The position numbers were made by a program, and so were the translations under genes. The notes beneath the pieces are model-generated. The model did not search any database and had not been told where the DNA came from. It worked only from the letters and a program-made list of their open reading frames with translations. From NCBI RefSeq assembly GCF_023284065.1, contig NZ_JAKIKP010000002.1:62001-126000 (forward strand): a stretch of DNA of 64,000 nucleotides, in the 5' to 3' direction. Below are positions 28,684-36,461 of this stretch, in pieces (the stretch's first letter is position 1; the number at the start of each line of letters is the position of its first letter). This DNA comes from Shewanella gaetbuli. GTDB lineage: Bacteria; Pseudomonadota; Gammaproteobacteria; Enterobacterales; Shewanellaceae.

Positions 28684-28721
28684 AGCGACTCCGTCAAAAG
28701 AATTACTTATAACGGGTAACT

Positions 28722-28736
28722 GCATTAATTATGCCA
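28722..28736 (-). promoter_or_regulatory. Sigma54 promoter of flrBC
   Basis: Reads TGGCATAATTAATGC on the minus strand (TGGCAT-N5-ATGC), two bases off the consensus, with GG and GC in correct register, 38 bases before the flrB ATG. It starts right where the flrA terminator T-run ends. FlrA is the expected activator. Confidence 0.8.
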
Positions 28737-28738
28737 AA

Positions 28739-28767
28739 AAAAAGCACATCATGTTGATGTGCTTTTT
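28739..28767 (-). terminator. Terminator after flrA
   Basis: A 13-base-pair perfect stem (AAAAAGCACATCA / TGATGTGCTTTTT) with a 3-base loop, followed on the minus strand by a T-run. It lies about 25 bases after the flrA stop and immediately upstream of the flrB promoter. The symmetric A/T ends could also let it work on the plus strand. Confidence 0.9.
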
Positions 28768-28792
28768 AGTGTATGGCGCGCGGGTTATGGGC

Positions 28793-30223
28793 TTACTCTT
28801 TACTCATGCCATATTTACGCATTTTTTCAACTAAGGTCGTTCGCCTAATGCCTAGCATTTCTGCCGCTCTTGCAACCACGTTATCTTGTTGCTCTAGTGC
28901 TTGGCGAATCATGTCAATCTCAAGTTCAGCCAGCAAGTCTTTAAGGTTAACCCCTTCCGGCGGTAACTCTGCAGGGAAACGTGACTCAGGAATATCAATC
29001 GGCTCTTCATCATTAAAAATAGAAGCGAGCGCATCTCGTTCTTGCTGCTCCTCACTAACTTCAACACAATATTCTGGCACATCAATATGACGATACTTTT
29101 GCGGTAAGTCGTTAACATCAACCAATCCACCTGGATACAGAATGGTTAACCGCTCAACTAAATTAGATAACTCACGAACGTTACCCGACCAACAATGCTC
29201 TTTTAACGATTCAATTGCTCGCTGAGTAAACCTGACCTTACCACGACCTTCATTAAACACGCGACTGACAAGCTCTTGTAATAACAATGGCACGTCTTCA
29301 CTACGTTCGCTCAGAGCGGGCATTTCAATCGGGAAAACATTTAAGCGATAAAATAAGTCTTCACGAAAGTCGTTTTGTTCTATCATGGCTTCTAAATCAC
29401 GGTGAGTTGCAGCCACAATACGCACATCAGTAGAGATAGTCTTACTACCACCGACTCTTTCAAACACCTTTTCCTGCAATACGCGTAATAATTTAACCTG
29501 CATTTGCAGCGGCATATCACCAATTTCATCGAGGAATAATGTCCCACCTTCGGCAAGCTCAAAACGGCCTTTTCGAGAGGATATCGCTCCGGTAAAAGAG
29601 CCCTTCTCATGGCCAAACAACTCACTTTCTAATAATTCAGGCGGAATAGCTCCACAGTTAACCGGAATAAACGGCCCATCACGGCGGTCAGAAATATAAT
29701 GAATATTACGCGCAACCACTTCTTTACCGGTTCCAGACTGGCCTAGCACTAAAACGGTCGCATCAGAACTGGCCACTTGATTAATAAGATGCCTGACGTT
29801 AGCAATGCCTTGGCTACGGCCAACTAAGCTTCTAAATAATTTGGTTTGATTGCCACTTGTAGGAACTTGATCTTTTTTAGCTTGACCAAAGACCTGACAA
29901 AAATGAAGTAACTCGGTAAGTTGCGGGTAATTAACAGGTTCCTCGATCACCCCTAACACACTAGAAAGCTCTACCTGAGCATTGCCTAAAAGCAATAAGG
30001 GTTGCCACGGTGCAATTGCAGCAATATTTTTAATGGTTTCAACTGGAATGTTATCGGATACAACAACAATGGCTCTGAAACGAGCTGATTCAACAAGAGG
30101 TAACAGGCCCTCAGTGTTCACAATTTCACATTGTTCACCTAAGAATTCAAAAATGCAGCACAAGCGAGTTACGCGCTCAGAAAGGTTACCAACAATTAAG
30201 ATTCGTTGTTCTATTTGCATCAT
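28793..30223 (-). CDS. flrA: FlrA, master sigma54 flagellar activator
   Basis: A 476-residue FlrA/FleQ-type activator at the top of the polar flagellar cascade; in this family it binds c-di-GMP and is inhibited by FlhG. A degenerate receiver-like N-terminal domain without a phosphoacceptor Asp (about 1-125), an AAA+ domain with P-loop GQSGTGKE (161-168) and Walker B GGTLFLDE, and a Fis-type helix-turn-helix at the C-terminus. The sigma54-contacting loop is GSFTGA (208-213), not GAFTGA. Starts MM at 30223 or 30220 with only a weak ribosome site. Confidence 0.95.
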   Translation of the reverse strand: MMQIEQRILIVGNLSERVTRLCCIFEFLGEQCEIVNTEGLLPLVESARFRAIVVVSDNIPVETIKNIAAIAPWQPLLLLGNAQVELSSVLGVIEEPVNYPQLTELLHFCQVFGQAKKDQVPTSGNQTKLFRSLVGRSQGIANVRHLINQVASSDATVLVLGQSGTGKEVVARNIHYISDRRDGPFIPVNCGAIPPELLESELFGHEKGSFTGAISSRKGRFELAEGGTLFLDEIGDMPLQMQVKLLRVLQEKVFERVGGSKTISTDVRIVAATHRDLEAMIEQNDFREDLFYRLNVFPIEMPALSERSEDVPLLLQELVSRVFNEGRGKVRFTQRAIESLKEHCWSGNVRELSNLVERLTILYPGGLVDVNDLPQKYRHIDVPEYCVEVSEEQQERDALASIFNDEEPIDIPESRFPAELPPEGVNLKDLLAELEIDMIRQALEQQDNVVARAAEMLGIRRTTLVEKMRKYGMSKE

Positions 30224-30275
30224 TCAGTAGGCCAAAAGCTTATTATAAGTATAAGTTCAAAAGTATGATTGCGTG

Positions 30276-30281
30276 ATTATA
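30276..30281 (-). promoter_or_regulatory. Candidate flrA promoter -10 (sigma70)
   Basis: TATAAT on the minus strand, giving a predicted start near 30269, about 46 bases before the flrA ATG. The -35 position is a poor match to TTGACA, so an activator is likely needed. Prediction from sequence only. Confidence 0.45.
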
Positions 30282-30302
30282 CGCAAAACCACATCATAAA
30301 AC

Positions 30303-30317
30303 GTCACAAATTGTGAC
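30303..30317. promoter_or_regulatory. 15-base palindrome upstream of flrA
   Basis: GTCACAAATTGTGAC is a perfect palindrome around a central base, centred at about -41 from the start predicted from the TATAAT at 30276-30281. The TCACA and TGTGA halves occur in inverted order relative to a standard CRP site, so the binding protein is unknown. Confidence 0.5.
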
Positions 30318-30500
30318 TTAAGCAAACAAGTTTCATCAATTATAAAGCAGAATCGTAAATATAAATTGATGATTTTTGCCTTTAAAAGTAAATATTGTAT
30401 TAACCATGCTACATAAGCAAGCGCTTCAATGATTAAATAGTTATCTTATTTGATATTAGTGCATAATCGCTGATTTTTCATGCAACTAATCAGATTAAAA

Positions 30501-30537
30501 CTAAAAAACGCTAATGAAATTAATTCAATTAGCGTTT
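30501..30537 (-). terminator. Terminator after fliS
   Basis: A 10-base-pair perfect stem (AAACGCTAAT / ATTAGCGTTT) with a 12-base loop, followed on the minus strand by TTTTTTAGTTTT. It closes the flaG-fliD-fliS transcript and isolates flrA. Confidence 0.9.
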
Positions 30538-30564
30538 GCTGATTAAGTGAAAGTGGTAAGAATC

Positions 30565-30969
30565 TTAATCATTTTCGGCGGTAAGGTGGTGCTGTTCTTG
30601 CGGAATAGCATCCCAACCTTCTTTAATGGTTTTTATAATACTTGATACATCATCAACTGCATTAACATCGTTATTCAAGTTTGCTTCTGACAATCTAACC
30701 AGCATGAAATCATACAAGCGACTCAAGTTTTGCGAGATTTCTCCACCAGCGTCCATATTAAGGCTACTATTTAAACCATTAATTAACCCAATGGCTTTGC
30801 CAATCAATATGCCTTTTTGTTCAAAGTCTTTATTTTCTATGGCATATCGGCACTGCGCAAGACGCTCTAAAGTACCTAAAAACATCATTTGAATGATTCT
30901 ATGTGGTGACGCGACGGCTATCTCACTTTCAAGTGAAACTTTTCTGTAAGACTTTAACGAACCTCTCAT
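30565..30969 (-). CDS. fliS: FliS, flagellin export chaperone
   Basis: A 134-residue helical chaperone that holds flagellin before export. It starts MRGSLKSYRKVSLESEIAVASPHRIIQMMF, which has the FliS N-terminal pattern, and has the core LSRLYDFMLVRLSEAN. ATG start with AGGT. It follows the fliT-like gene by 6 bases. Confidence 0.95.
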   Translation of the reverse strand: MRGSLKSYRKVSLESEIAVASPHRIIQMMFLGTLERLAQCRYAIENKDFEQKGILIGKAIGLINGLNSSLNMDAGGEISQNLSRLYDFMLVRLSEANLNNDVNAVDDVSSIIKTIKEGWDAIPQEQHHLTAEND

Positions 30970-30975
30970 AATTAC

Positions 30976-31302
30976 CTACCTATTAGAGTCTATGTATTCG
31001 TAAACATTAATTTTTTTCTTATTCGAGCGTCTTTTGTTTAAAAGCTCTTTACGCTTATTCATCACTTTGGTTGACATCACGCTAAGTGAATTAGTTAAAT
31101 CAATTTGCTTACTTAACTCAGAGGCTAGTCCATCATAAACGGGCTTCACCAATAACTCATTGACTAAAGTTTGACGCTCTTCCATCTGGGTATGCAACAA
31201 CAATACCAACTCATCTGCAGCTTGAGCATCTGCAGGTAGTTCATCTAACTCTTTTAATAAATTAAAAAGGCTAATATTAATCTGTTCAAGTTGAGAAGAC
31301 AC
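30976..31302 (-). CDS. Small helical protein, FliT/FlaI-like putative chaperone
   Basis: A 108-residue helical protein with no firm signature. Its place between fliD and fliS is where FliT (enteric) or FlaI (Vibrio) lies, and its size agrees, so a filament-cap chaperone role is inferred from position. The C-terminus is strongly basic (KRKELLNKRRSNKKK). GTG start with AGGA 9 bases upstream. Confidence 0.7.
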   Translation of the reverse strand: MSSQLEQINISLFNLLKELDELPADAQAADELVLLLHTQMEERQTLVNELLVKPVYDGLASELSKQIDLTNSLSVMSTKVMNKRKELLNKRRSNKKKINVYEYIDSNR

Positions 31303-31325
31303 TAAACTCTATCCTGCTATCAAAA

Positions 31326-32693
31326 TCATTTATTACTAATAGAACCAGGGAGTGAGTTGAGCCTTTCGACTAAACCTGCACTTTGTTGATTTAATTGTGC
31401 CACAATTAAGTCCATGGTATTAAACTGTTTTAATAACCTAGACTCTAACTGTTCCATTTTCAAACTGAACGCTTCTCTTTGTAAAGTGAGGCGTTTTGTT
31501 TCTTCAGTATAGGAGTTATTTCTGCTATCGATTAACCCACCCGTTTTCACGTAATTATCTGCTAAACTATCAAATCGATTCGCTAAACCAGTATCAGGGG
31601 TAGAAAACAATCCTTCAATCATTGCCATATTATTGGTGAGGCTTTCTTCGAGTTTAGTGCTATCAACATTTAACTTTCCGTAACGGTCTGTTGAAATGCC
31701 AATATCATACAAAGCAATTTCACCTCCATCGACGGTTACCCGTTCGCTGACCATTTTCCGTAATTGAGACTCCAGAGATCGAATCATCGAATCACCTTGT
31801 AATGCAGCAGCTTTTTCGCTGTCGACATCATAGGATGATAACTTTTCAATGGATGAGATTAAGTTATTGTATGAATCTACAAACTCTTGAATATTGTCTT
31901 TTACTGCATCAGTATCTTGCTCGATTTTTAACGTTGAGGTGGAATTAATATCTGCATCAGTTAATTCAAGTGTCACTCCAGCAATGGCATCATCTACGGT
32001 ATTGCTGGATGACGTTAATTTTTGCCCGTCAACATAAATAATAGAGTCTTGAGGATTAACTAAAGTTGACAAGCTAGCGCCATTGAACATATCTGATAAT
32101 CCAGTGCCACTAGTGTCTGTTGCTGTAACACTAATTTGATTAGCAACACCCGTTTCTTCAGAACCAAATACGATTCTGTTACCCAAATCTGTTTTCACCA
32201 CAGTGGCGACTACGCCACTATTGTCAGAAGCAGAGTTAACTTTACTGGCAATAGCATACATGTCATCAGCAGCGTCAATATCTACTGAAAAACTATTGCC
32301 ATTTACCGTAAAATCAAGTGAGCCTTCACCTATTGCGGCTTTGGGATCTGCAGCATAGGCGCCGCCAACTTTATGGGCTTGTGCTAATCGTTCAACGGAA
32401 ATAGAGTAGCTACCTGATTGAGCAAGCTTCCCAGCTGTTGCAGTAAAAAATTGACTGTCACCAGTCGAAACTTTTCGCTGGCTTAGTAATTCCCCACTTT
32501 GCAGTTTCTCAATAGCATCTTGAAATTTTGAAATTTCACTTTTAAGCGTGCCTATAGCAGAGACTTTGGCATTAATCTGATCTTCAGTACGATTAAATAG
32601 TGCTTCTTTAGGTATTTTTTCAGAATCTACAAGCACTTGAACAATGGTAGAAATATCTAATCCGGAACCAATTCCAGTAGCTGTTAAAGACAT
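31326..32693 (-). CDS. fliD: FliD, filament cap protein
   Basis: A 455-residue cap protein that sits at the filament tip and helps flagellin polymerise. It begins MSLTATGIGSGLDISTIVQVLV, the FliD N-terminal signature, with a coiled-coil C-terminus (FSLKMEQLESRLLKQFNTMDLIV). ATG with a strong AAGGAG site. It lies between flaG and the fliT-like gene. Confidence 0.96.
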   Translation of the reverse strand: MSLTATGIGSGLDISTIVQVLVDSEKIPKEALFNRTEDQINAKVSAIGTLKSEISKFQDAIEKLQSGELLSQRKVSTGDSQFFTATAGKLAQSGSYSISVERLAQAHKVGGAYAADPKAAIGEGSLDFTVNGNSFSVDIDAADDMYAIASKVNSASDNSGVVATVVKTDLGNRIVFGSEETGVANQISVTATDTSGTGLSDMFNGASLSTLVNPQDSIIYVDGQKLTSSSNTVDDAIAGVTLELTDADINSTSTLKIEQDTDAVKDNIQEFVDSYNNLISSIEKLSSYDVDSEKAAALQGDSMIRSLESQLRKMVSERVTVDGGEIALYDIGISTDRYGKLNVDSTKLEESLTNNMAMIEGLFSTPDTGLANRFDSLADNYVKTGGLIDSRNNSYTEETKRLTLQREAFSLKMEQLESRLLKQFNTMDLIVAQLNQQSAGLVERLNSLPGSISNK

Positions 32694-32745
32694 ATCCGCT
32701 CCTTACCTAATCGCCCTTTACTGAAGCATAGTTGCTATGGACAAA

Positions 32746-33156
32746 TTAAACTTCTATTTTCATAAGAATACCTGAAACCTCACTTAGCTTTTCGGCTAAT
32801 TTGAGCGCCTCTTCACTGGGTATCTGTCTTATAATATCACCTGATTCAATATCTTGAACTTTTATCACTTGTTTACCTGAATCTTCATCAACTGAAAATT
32901 TAAGTCCTTTTTGCATTAACGCAACCATATCTGCTAAATCGTTAGCTACAACCTCTAATGATTGTGATGATTCATTTAATGCCTTTTCATTCGCACTTTC
33001 ATCTGTTGGTTTTACGGCTTGAATCAATGAAGGTCGTTCAAGCTCTGTTTTTTCAACATTTTGCACATTGGTGTTAACAGGTTTTGCGTTTAAATCTTGC
33101 TTAACTGTTTCTGCCCTTGCGGTAAATTGAGTCGCTGTATTAGTTTGAATTTCCAT
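32746..33156 (-). CDS. flaG: FlaG family protein
   Basis: A 136-residue protein with a variable N-terminal half and the FlaG C-terminal domain (LKFSVDEDSGKQVIKVQD...IRQIPSEEALKLAEKL). FlaG affects filament length in polar flagellates; the exact role is not settled. ATG with GAGGTGAA upstream. It is separated from the flagellin genes by a terminator and followed by fliD. Confidence 0.93.
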   Translation of the reverse strand: MEIQTNTATQFTARAETVKQDLNAKPVNTNVQNVEKTELERPSLIQAVKPTDESANEKALNESSQSLEVVANDLADMVALMQKGLKFSVDEDSGKQVIKVQDIESGDIIRQIPSEEALKLAEKLSEVSGILMKIEV

Positions 33157-33215
33157 GGTTCACCTCAATTAATACTCATTACCAAAGCCTTTATCAATCA
33201 TCCTTTTAAGACAAC

Positions 33216-33245
33216 AAAGGGAGATCCGCAAGCGAACCTCCCTTT
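33216..33245 (-). terminator. Terminator after flaB
   Basis: An 8-base-pair stem (AAAGGGAG / CTCCCTTT), with further pairing possible inside, 22 bases past the flaB stop, followed by TTGTTGTC on the minus strand. The T-run is imperfect, so some read-through into flaG is possible. Confidence 0.7.
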
Positions 33246-33266
33246 TCACTGAAAACCATATTTAGG

Positions 33267-34085
33267 TTATAGCAATGATAAGGCAATCTGCGGTAATTGG
33301 TTAGCCTGAGCTAACATGGCAGAACCTGTTTGTTGTAATACTTGGTTCTTAGTCATTGCAGAAGTTTCTTTTGCAAAATCGACATCTACAATTCGAGACT
33401 TCGCATCTGCAACGTTTGCTTGCGTGTTGGCACTGTTGCTGATGTTGTGTGACAAACGGTTTTGAATCGCACCTAAGTCTGCACGTTGTGAATCAATATT
33501 CTTGATTGCAGCATCAATTTTACCAATCGCAGCATTACGGCCAGTAGATGTTGCTACTGATAACGAACCTACTGATAAAGTACCTGCATCGGTTTTCTTA
33601 ACTTTAATGGTAACGTCTTCACCTTCTTGATGACCAACTTGGAACTTAGCTCCTGCAGAGAAAGTACCGGTCATTAGTTTGGTATTACCAAATGCAGTTG
33701 TCGTACCAATTGCGGTAATTTCTAGGGCTAGCTGATCCATTTCTGCTTCAAGTGCAGCTAAATCGTCTGCACTGTTTGCACCATTCTCGGATTGAATTGC
33801 TAGGTCACGCATACGTTGTAGCATGTTAGTTTGCTCTTGCATCGCGCCTTCTGCAATTTGCGCAATCGAAATTGCATCATTTGCATTACGCATACCCACT
33901 TCAAGACCACGAACCTGAGAGTTCAAACGGTTTGAAATGGCCAGACCTGCAGCGTCATCTTTCGCACTGTTGATGCGTAAGCCACTAGACAAACGCTCCA
34001 TTGAAGTTGCAAGCGCACCGCTAGAATGATTTAAGTTTTTCTGAGCTTTTAATGATGTAACATTAGTGTTTACTGTAATAGCCAT
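33267..34085 (-). CDS. flaB: Flagellin FlaB
   Basis: A 272-residue flagellin with highly conserved N- ([18 protein letters not shown]) and C-terminal domains ([18 protein letters not shown]) and a short variable middle, so the central D2/D3 domains are reduced. It is nearly identical to the upstream flagellin over the conserved parts and differs mainly at about residues 150-195. A perfect sigma28 promoter stands upstream. A target for glycosylation by the Maf protein encoded at 51607 is likely; Ser/Thr residues in the middle are the candidates. Confidence 0.97.
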   Translation of the reverse strand: MAITVNTNVTSLKAQKNLNHSSGALATSMERLSSGLRINSAKDDAAGLAISNRLNSQVRGLEVGMRNANDAISIAQIAEGAMQEQTNMLQRMRDLAIQSENGANSADDLAALEAEMDQLALEITAIGTTTAFGNTKLMTGTFSAGAKFQVGHQEGEDVTIKVKKTDAGTLSVGSLSVATSTGRNAAIGKIDAAIKNIDSQRADLGAIQNRLSHNISNSANTQANVADAKSRIVDVDFAKETSAMTKNQVLQQTGSAMLAQANQLPQIALSLL

Positions 34086-34105
34086 GATTGCTTCCTCATT
34101 TGTTA

Positions 34106-34143
34106 CTGACTTGAGATATGCCTGTTTGCTTTACTCAAGTCAG
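34106..34143 (-). promoter_or_regulatory. Stem-loop in the flaB leader
   Basis: A 10-base-pair perfect stem (CTGACTTGAG / CTCAAGTCAG) with an 18-base loop in the 5' leader, between the sigma28 promoter and the ribosome site (GAGGAAG, just before the ATG at 34085). It could protect the mRNA or control translation; the function is not known from the sequence. Confidence 0.7.
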
Positions 34144-34168
34144 ACAGGTCTTGCTCGTTACAATATCT

Positions 34169-34195
34169 TTAACGGCAAGTTATTTTTTTTCTTTA
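34169..34195 (-). promoter_or_regulatory. Sigma28 promoter of flaB
   Basis: TAAA-N15-GCCGTTAA on the minus strand, with the -35 TAAA exact, the -10 seven of eight to GCCGATAA and a 15-base spacer. It lies about 84 bases before the ATG and gives a leader of about 75 bases. Confidence 0.93.
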
Positions 34196-34297
34196 GTAAT
34201 TTTTTGCTTTTTTTATAAACAAAAATAACTAAAAATAAAAAAATCAAGAAAAACAACCGACTATTATATAAAAAACTTCACTATTTTTTAAAAACAA

Positions 34298-34321
34298 CTT
34301 CAGCCTCAAAAGAGGCTGAAG
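34298..34321 (-). terminator. Terminator after flaA
   Basis: A 10-base-pair perfect stem (CTTCAGCCTC / GAGGCTGAAG) with a 4-base loop, followed by TTGTTTTT on the minus strand, 17 bases after the flaA stop. It separates the two flagellin genes. Confidence 0.93.
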
Positions 34322-34338
34322 AAAATTATCAATAAAAA

Positions 34339-35160
34339 TTAACCTAAAAGTGACAATGCCACCTGAGGTAATTGGTTAGCCTGAGCTAACATAGCTGAAC
34401 CAGTTTGTTGTAATACTTGGTTCTTAGTCATTGCAGAAGTTTCTTTTGCAAAATCCACATCAACAATACGTGACTTCGCATCTGCAACGTTTGCCTGAGT
34501 ATTGGCACTGTTACTAATGTTATGACTTAAACGGTTTTGAACCGCACCAAGAGCTGCACGCTGAGTATCAATTTTATTAATCGCACCGTCAATTTTAGCT
34601 AACGCTGAGTTACGACCAGCAGAGGTTAGTACAGTAAGTGCGCCAACAGATAATGAACTTGCATTATTAGTATTTACGGTGACGGTTACATCTTCACCTT
34701 CTTGGTGACCAACTTGGAATAATTTACCGGCCGAAAAATCACCCGTCATTAGTTTAGTATTACCAAATGCAGTACTATTACCAATTGCAGTAATTTCAGT
34801 GGCTAATTGATCCATTTCAGCTTTTAATGCCGCTAAGTCATCTGCACTATTAGCACCATTTTCAGACTGAATAGCCAAATCACGCATACGTTGTAACATG
34901 TTGGTTTGTTCTTGCATTGCACCTTCTGCAATTTGCGCGATAGAAATTGCGTCATTTGCGTTACGCATACCCACTTCTAAACCACGTACCTGTGAATTCA
35001 AACGGTTCGAAATAGCAAGACCTGCAGCATCATCTTTTGCACTATTAATTCTTAAGCCACTCGATAAACGTTCCATTGACGTGTTCAATTGACCTGTAGA
35101 CATGTTTAAGTTCTTTTGTGCTTTCATTGAAGTCACGTTGGTATTAACTGTAATAGCCAT
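34339..35160 (-). CDS. flaA: Flagellin FlaA
   Basis: A 273-residue flagellin, the upstream copy of a tandem pair, with the same conserved ends as FlaB and a distinct centre (residues about 150-195, [14 protein letters not shown]). In Shewanella two flagellins are placed in different parts of the filament; the names follow that usage. No sigma28 or sigma54 promoter is evident in the 86-base gap after flgL. ATG with GAGGA about 7 bases upstream. Confidence 0.97.
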   Translation of the reverse strand: MAITVNTNVTSMKAQKNLNMSTGQLNTSMERLSSGLRINSAKDDAAGLAISNRLNSQVRGLEVGMRNANDAISIAQIAEGAMQEQTNMLQRMRDLAIQSENGANSADDLAALKAEMDQLATEITAIGNSTAFGNTKLMTGDFSAGKLFQVGHQEGEDVTVTVNTNNASSLSVGALTVLTSAGRNSALAKIDGAINKIDTQRAALGAVQNRLSHNISNSANTQANVADAKSRIVDVDFAKETSAMTKNQVLQQTGSAMLAQANQLPQVALSLLG

Positions 35161-35187
35161 AAATAATTCCTCATTCCTAGTTTTGTT

Positions 35188-35208
35188 GCCAAGACTGTGG
35201 AGCTTGGC
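35188..35208 (-). promoter_or_regulatory. Short stem-loop in the flaA leader
   Basis: A 6-base-pair stem (GCCAAG / CTTGGC) with a 9-base loop in the flgL-flaA gap, about 28 bases before the flaA start. Its place mirrors the stem-loop of flaB, although the sequence is different. Confidence 0.45.
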
Positions 35209-35246
35209 TAAATTTTACAATTTAACGATTACGACGTTTTTCTTGG

Positions 35247-36449
35247 TCAGATATAATCAAACAAAGAAAGCGAACCGACTTTTCCAAAAACACTTGATAC
35301 TGCATTTAAAGACAACTGAAGTTTTTCAAACTCACTGATCGCTTCAGCTATATCTAAATCTTCAAGCGTCGACAAAGCGCTATTATTAATAAGCTGCTCT
35401 TCACCATGGTTAACACTGATACTTTCTAGCGCCTTCAAGCTGTTACCAGATACACCTCTAGCAATACTGACTTGATTTTGACCACTATCAATATTATTCA
35501 ATAGTTGTGCCAACTTTGATTTCCCGTCAGGGGTATTTATTGAATCAGGACTTTCTAGTAACGCGATAGCTTGATTTAAACTGTCTAAAATACTGATGTT
35601 TTCTTGTGGTTCTATGGTGAAACTATCGCCAGCTGTGGGGTTACCGTCTAAGGTAATATCAATACCGTTGACGCTTATCGGGGTTGCAGGATCAAAATTA
35701 GCGATAGTCGTGGTTAATGTGCCTGATGAATCAAACACTTCCACATCAATATTGGCACCGTTAGCAACAAAGTTAACGGTGTAGGTATCTTCAATATGTG
35801 CCGCTGGATTAGTGATTTTAGCGCTTGTTAGAGTGAAATCGCCCTGTTGGCCAGACAAATAATTGACACCATAATCACCTAACGGATTAGGCGAATTCAT
35901 AAAGGCCAAATCACCCGGTATATTACTGCCCACGGTAATGCCTTGAGCCACTACGCTTTGCCTGACTCCGCTATCTCCGCTGTACATCACCTCGCCATTA
36001 TTATCAAAGGCAAATGGCTGCTCATTAGTTTTAAAACCAGCAAACAAATAATTACCCGATTCATCTCTGGTATTAGCTATTGAAATCAATTCGTCAAGGC
36101 TAGCACGCATTTCATCGGCAACCATTTGCCGCTCGACTGAGCTTAAACTGCCGTTTGCACCGCGCAGAAATTGGTCACGCATAGTTGTCACCAAAGTTTC
36201 AGCACTGCCCAACTTACTTTCAGCAATAGATAAACGGTTTGTGGCATAATCGACATTTTTAATATATTGATTAACTAAATTATTTTGCTGTTTCAGATTA
36301 TCAGCGACAATGGCTCCAACAGGGTCATCCCCAGCGGTATTTATTTTTTTGCCCGTAGATAAATGATCTAAAATTTGATTTGTATCCGACTGTTTTTTCA
36401 AAATGTTAGTGGTATTTTGATGAAACATTTGTCCGGTAGAAATACGCAT
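35247..36449 (-). CDS. flgL: FlgL, hook-filament junction protein
   Basis: A 400-residue junction protein (HAP3) linking the hook to the filament. It starts MRISTGQMFHQNTTNILKKQSD with the flagellin-like N-terminal helix and ends with a flagellin-like C-terminal helix (FEKLQLSLNAVSSVFGKV). A middle insertion of beta-rich sequence makes it longer than the enteric 317 residues. ATG with AGGAG upstream. Last gene of the flgF-to-flgL run. Confidence 0.95.
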   Translation of the reverse strand: MRISTGQMFHQNTTNILKKQSDTNQILDHLSTGKKINTAGDDPVGAIVADNLKQQNNLVNQYIKNVDYATNRLSIAESKLGSAETLVTTMRDQFLRGANGSLSSVERQMVADEMRASLDELISIANTRDESGNYLFAGFKTNEQPFAFDNNGEVMYSGDSGVRQSVVAQGITVGSNIPGDLAFMNSPNPLGDYGVNYLSGQQGDFTLTSAKITNPAAHIEDTYTVNFVANGANIDVEVFDSSGTLTTTIANFDPATPISVNGIDITLDGNPTAGDSFTIEPQENISILDSLNQAIALLESPDSINTPDGKSKLAQLLNNIDSGQNQVSIARGVSGNSLKALESISVNHGEEQLINNSALSTLEDLDIAEAISEFEKLQLSLNAVSSVFGKVGSLSLFDYI

Positions 36450-36461
36450 AGTCTAATTCTC

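Larger units (their letters stand above)
30224..30564. other. AT-rich flrA upstream region
   Basis: A 341-base non-coding stretch between fliS and flrA. It holds a fliS terminator (30501-30537), a candidate flrA -10 element and a 15-base palindrome. The rest is AT-rich with no ORF or RNA feature that can be supported. Confidence 0.8.

Noticed and set aside
30303-30322. Canonical CRP site upstream of flrA
   Set aside because: TCACA precedes TGTGA with a 3-base gap, and the alternative reading with a 6-base gap has a poor second half-site.
33267-35160. Tandem flagellins as a frameshifted or duplicated assembly artefact
   Set aside because: Both frames are intact, the central regions differ and each has its own leader and terminator, so they are true paralogues.
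35203-35225. Sigma28 promoter before flaA
   Set aside because: A TAAA and a GCC-like motif occur, but the spacer is about 12 rather than 15 bases and the -10 is poor.
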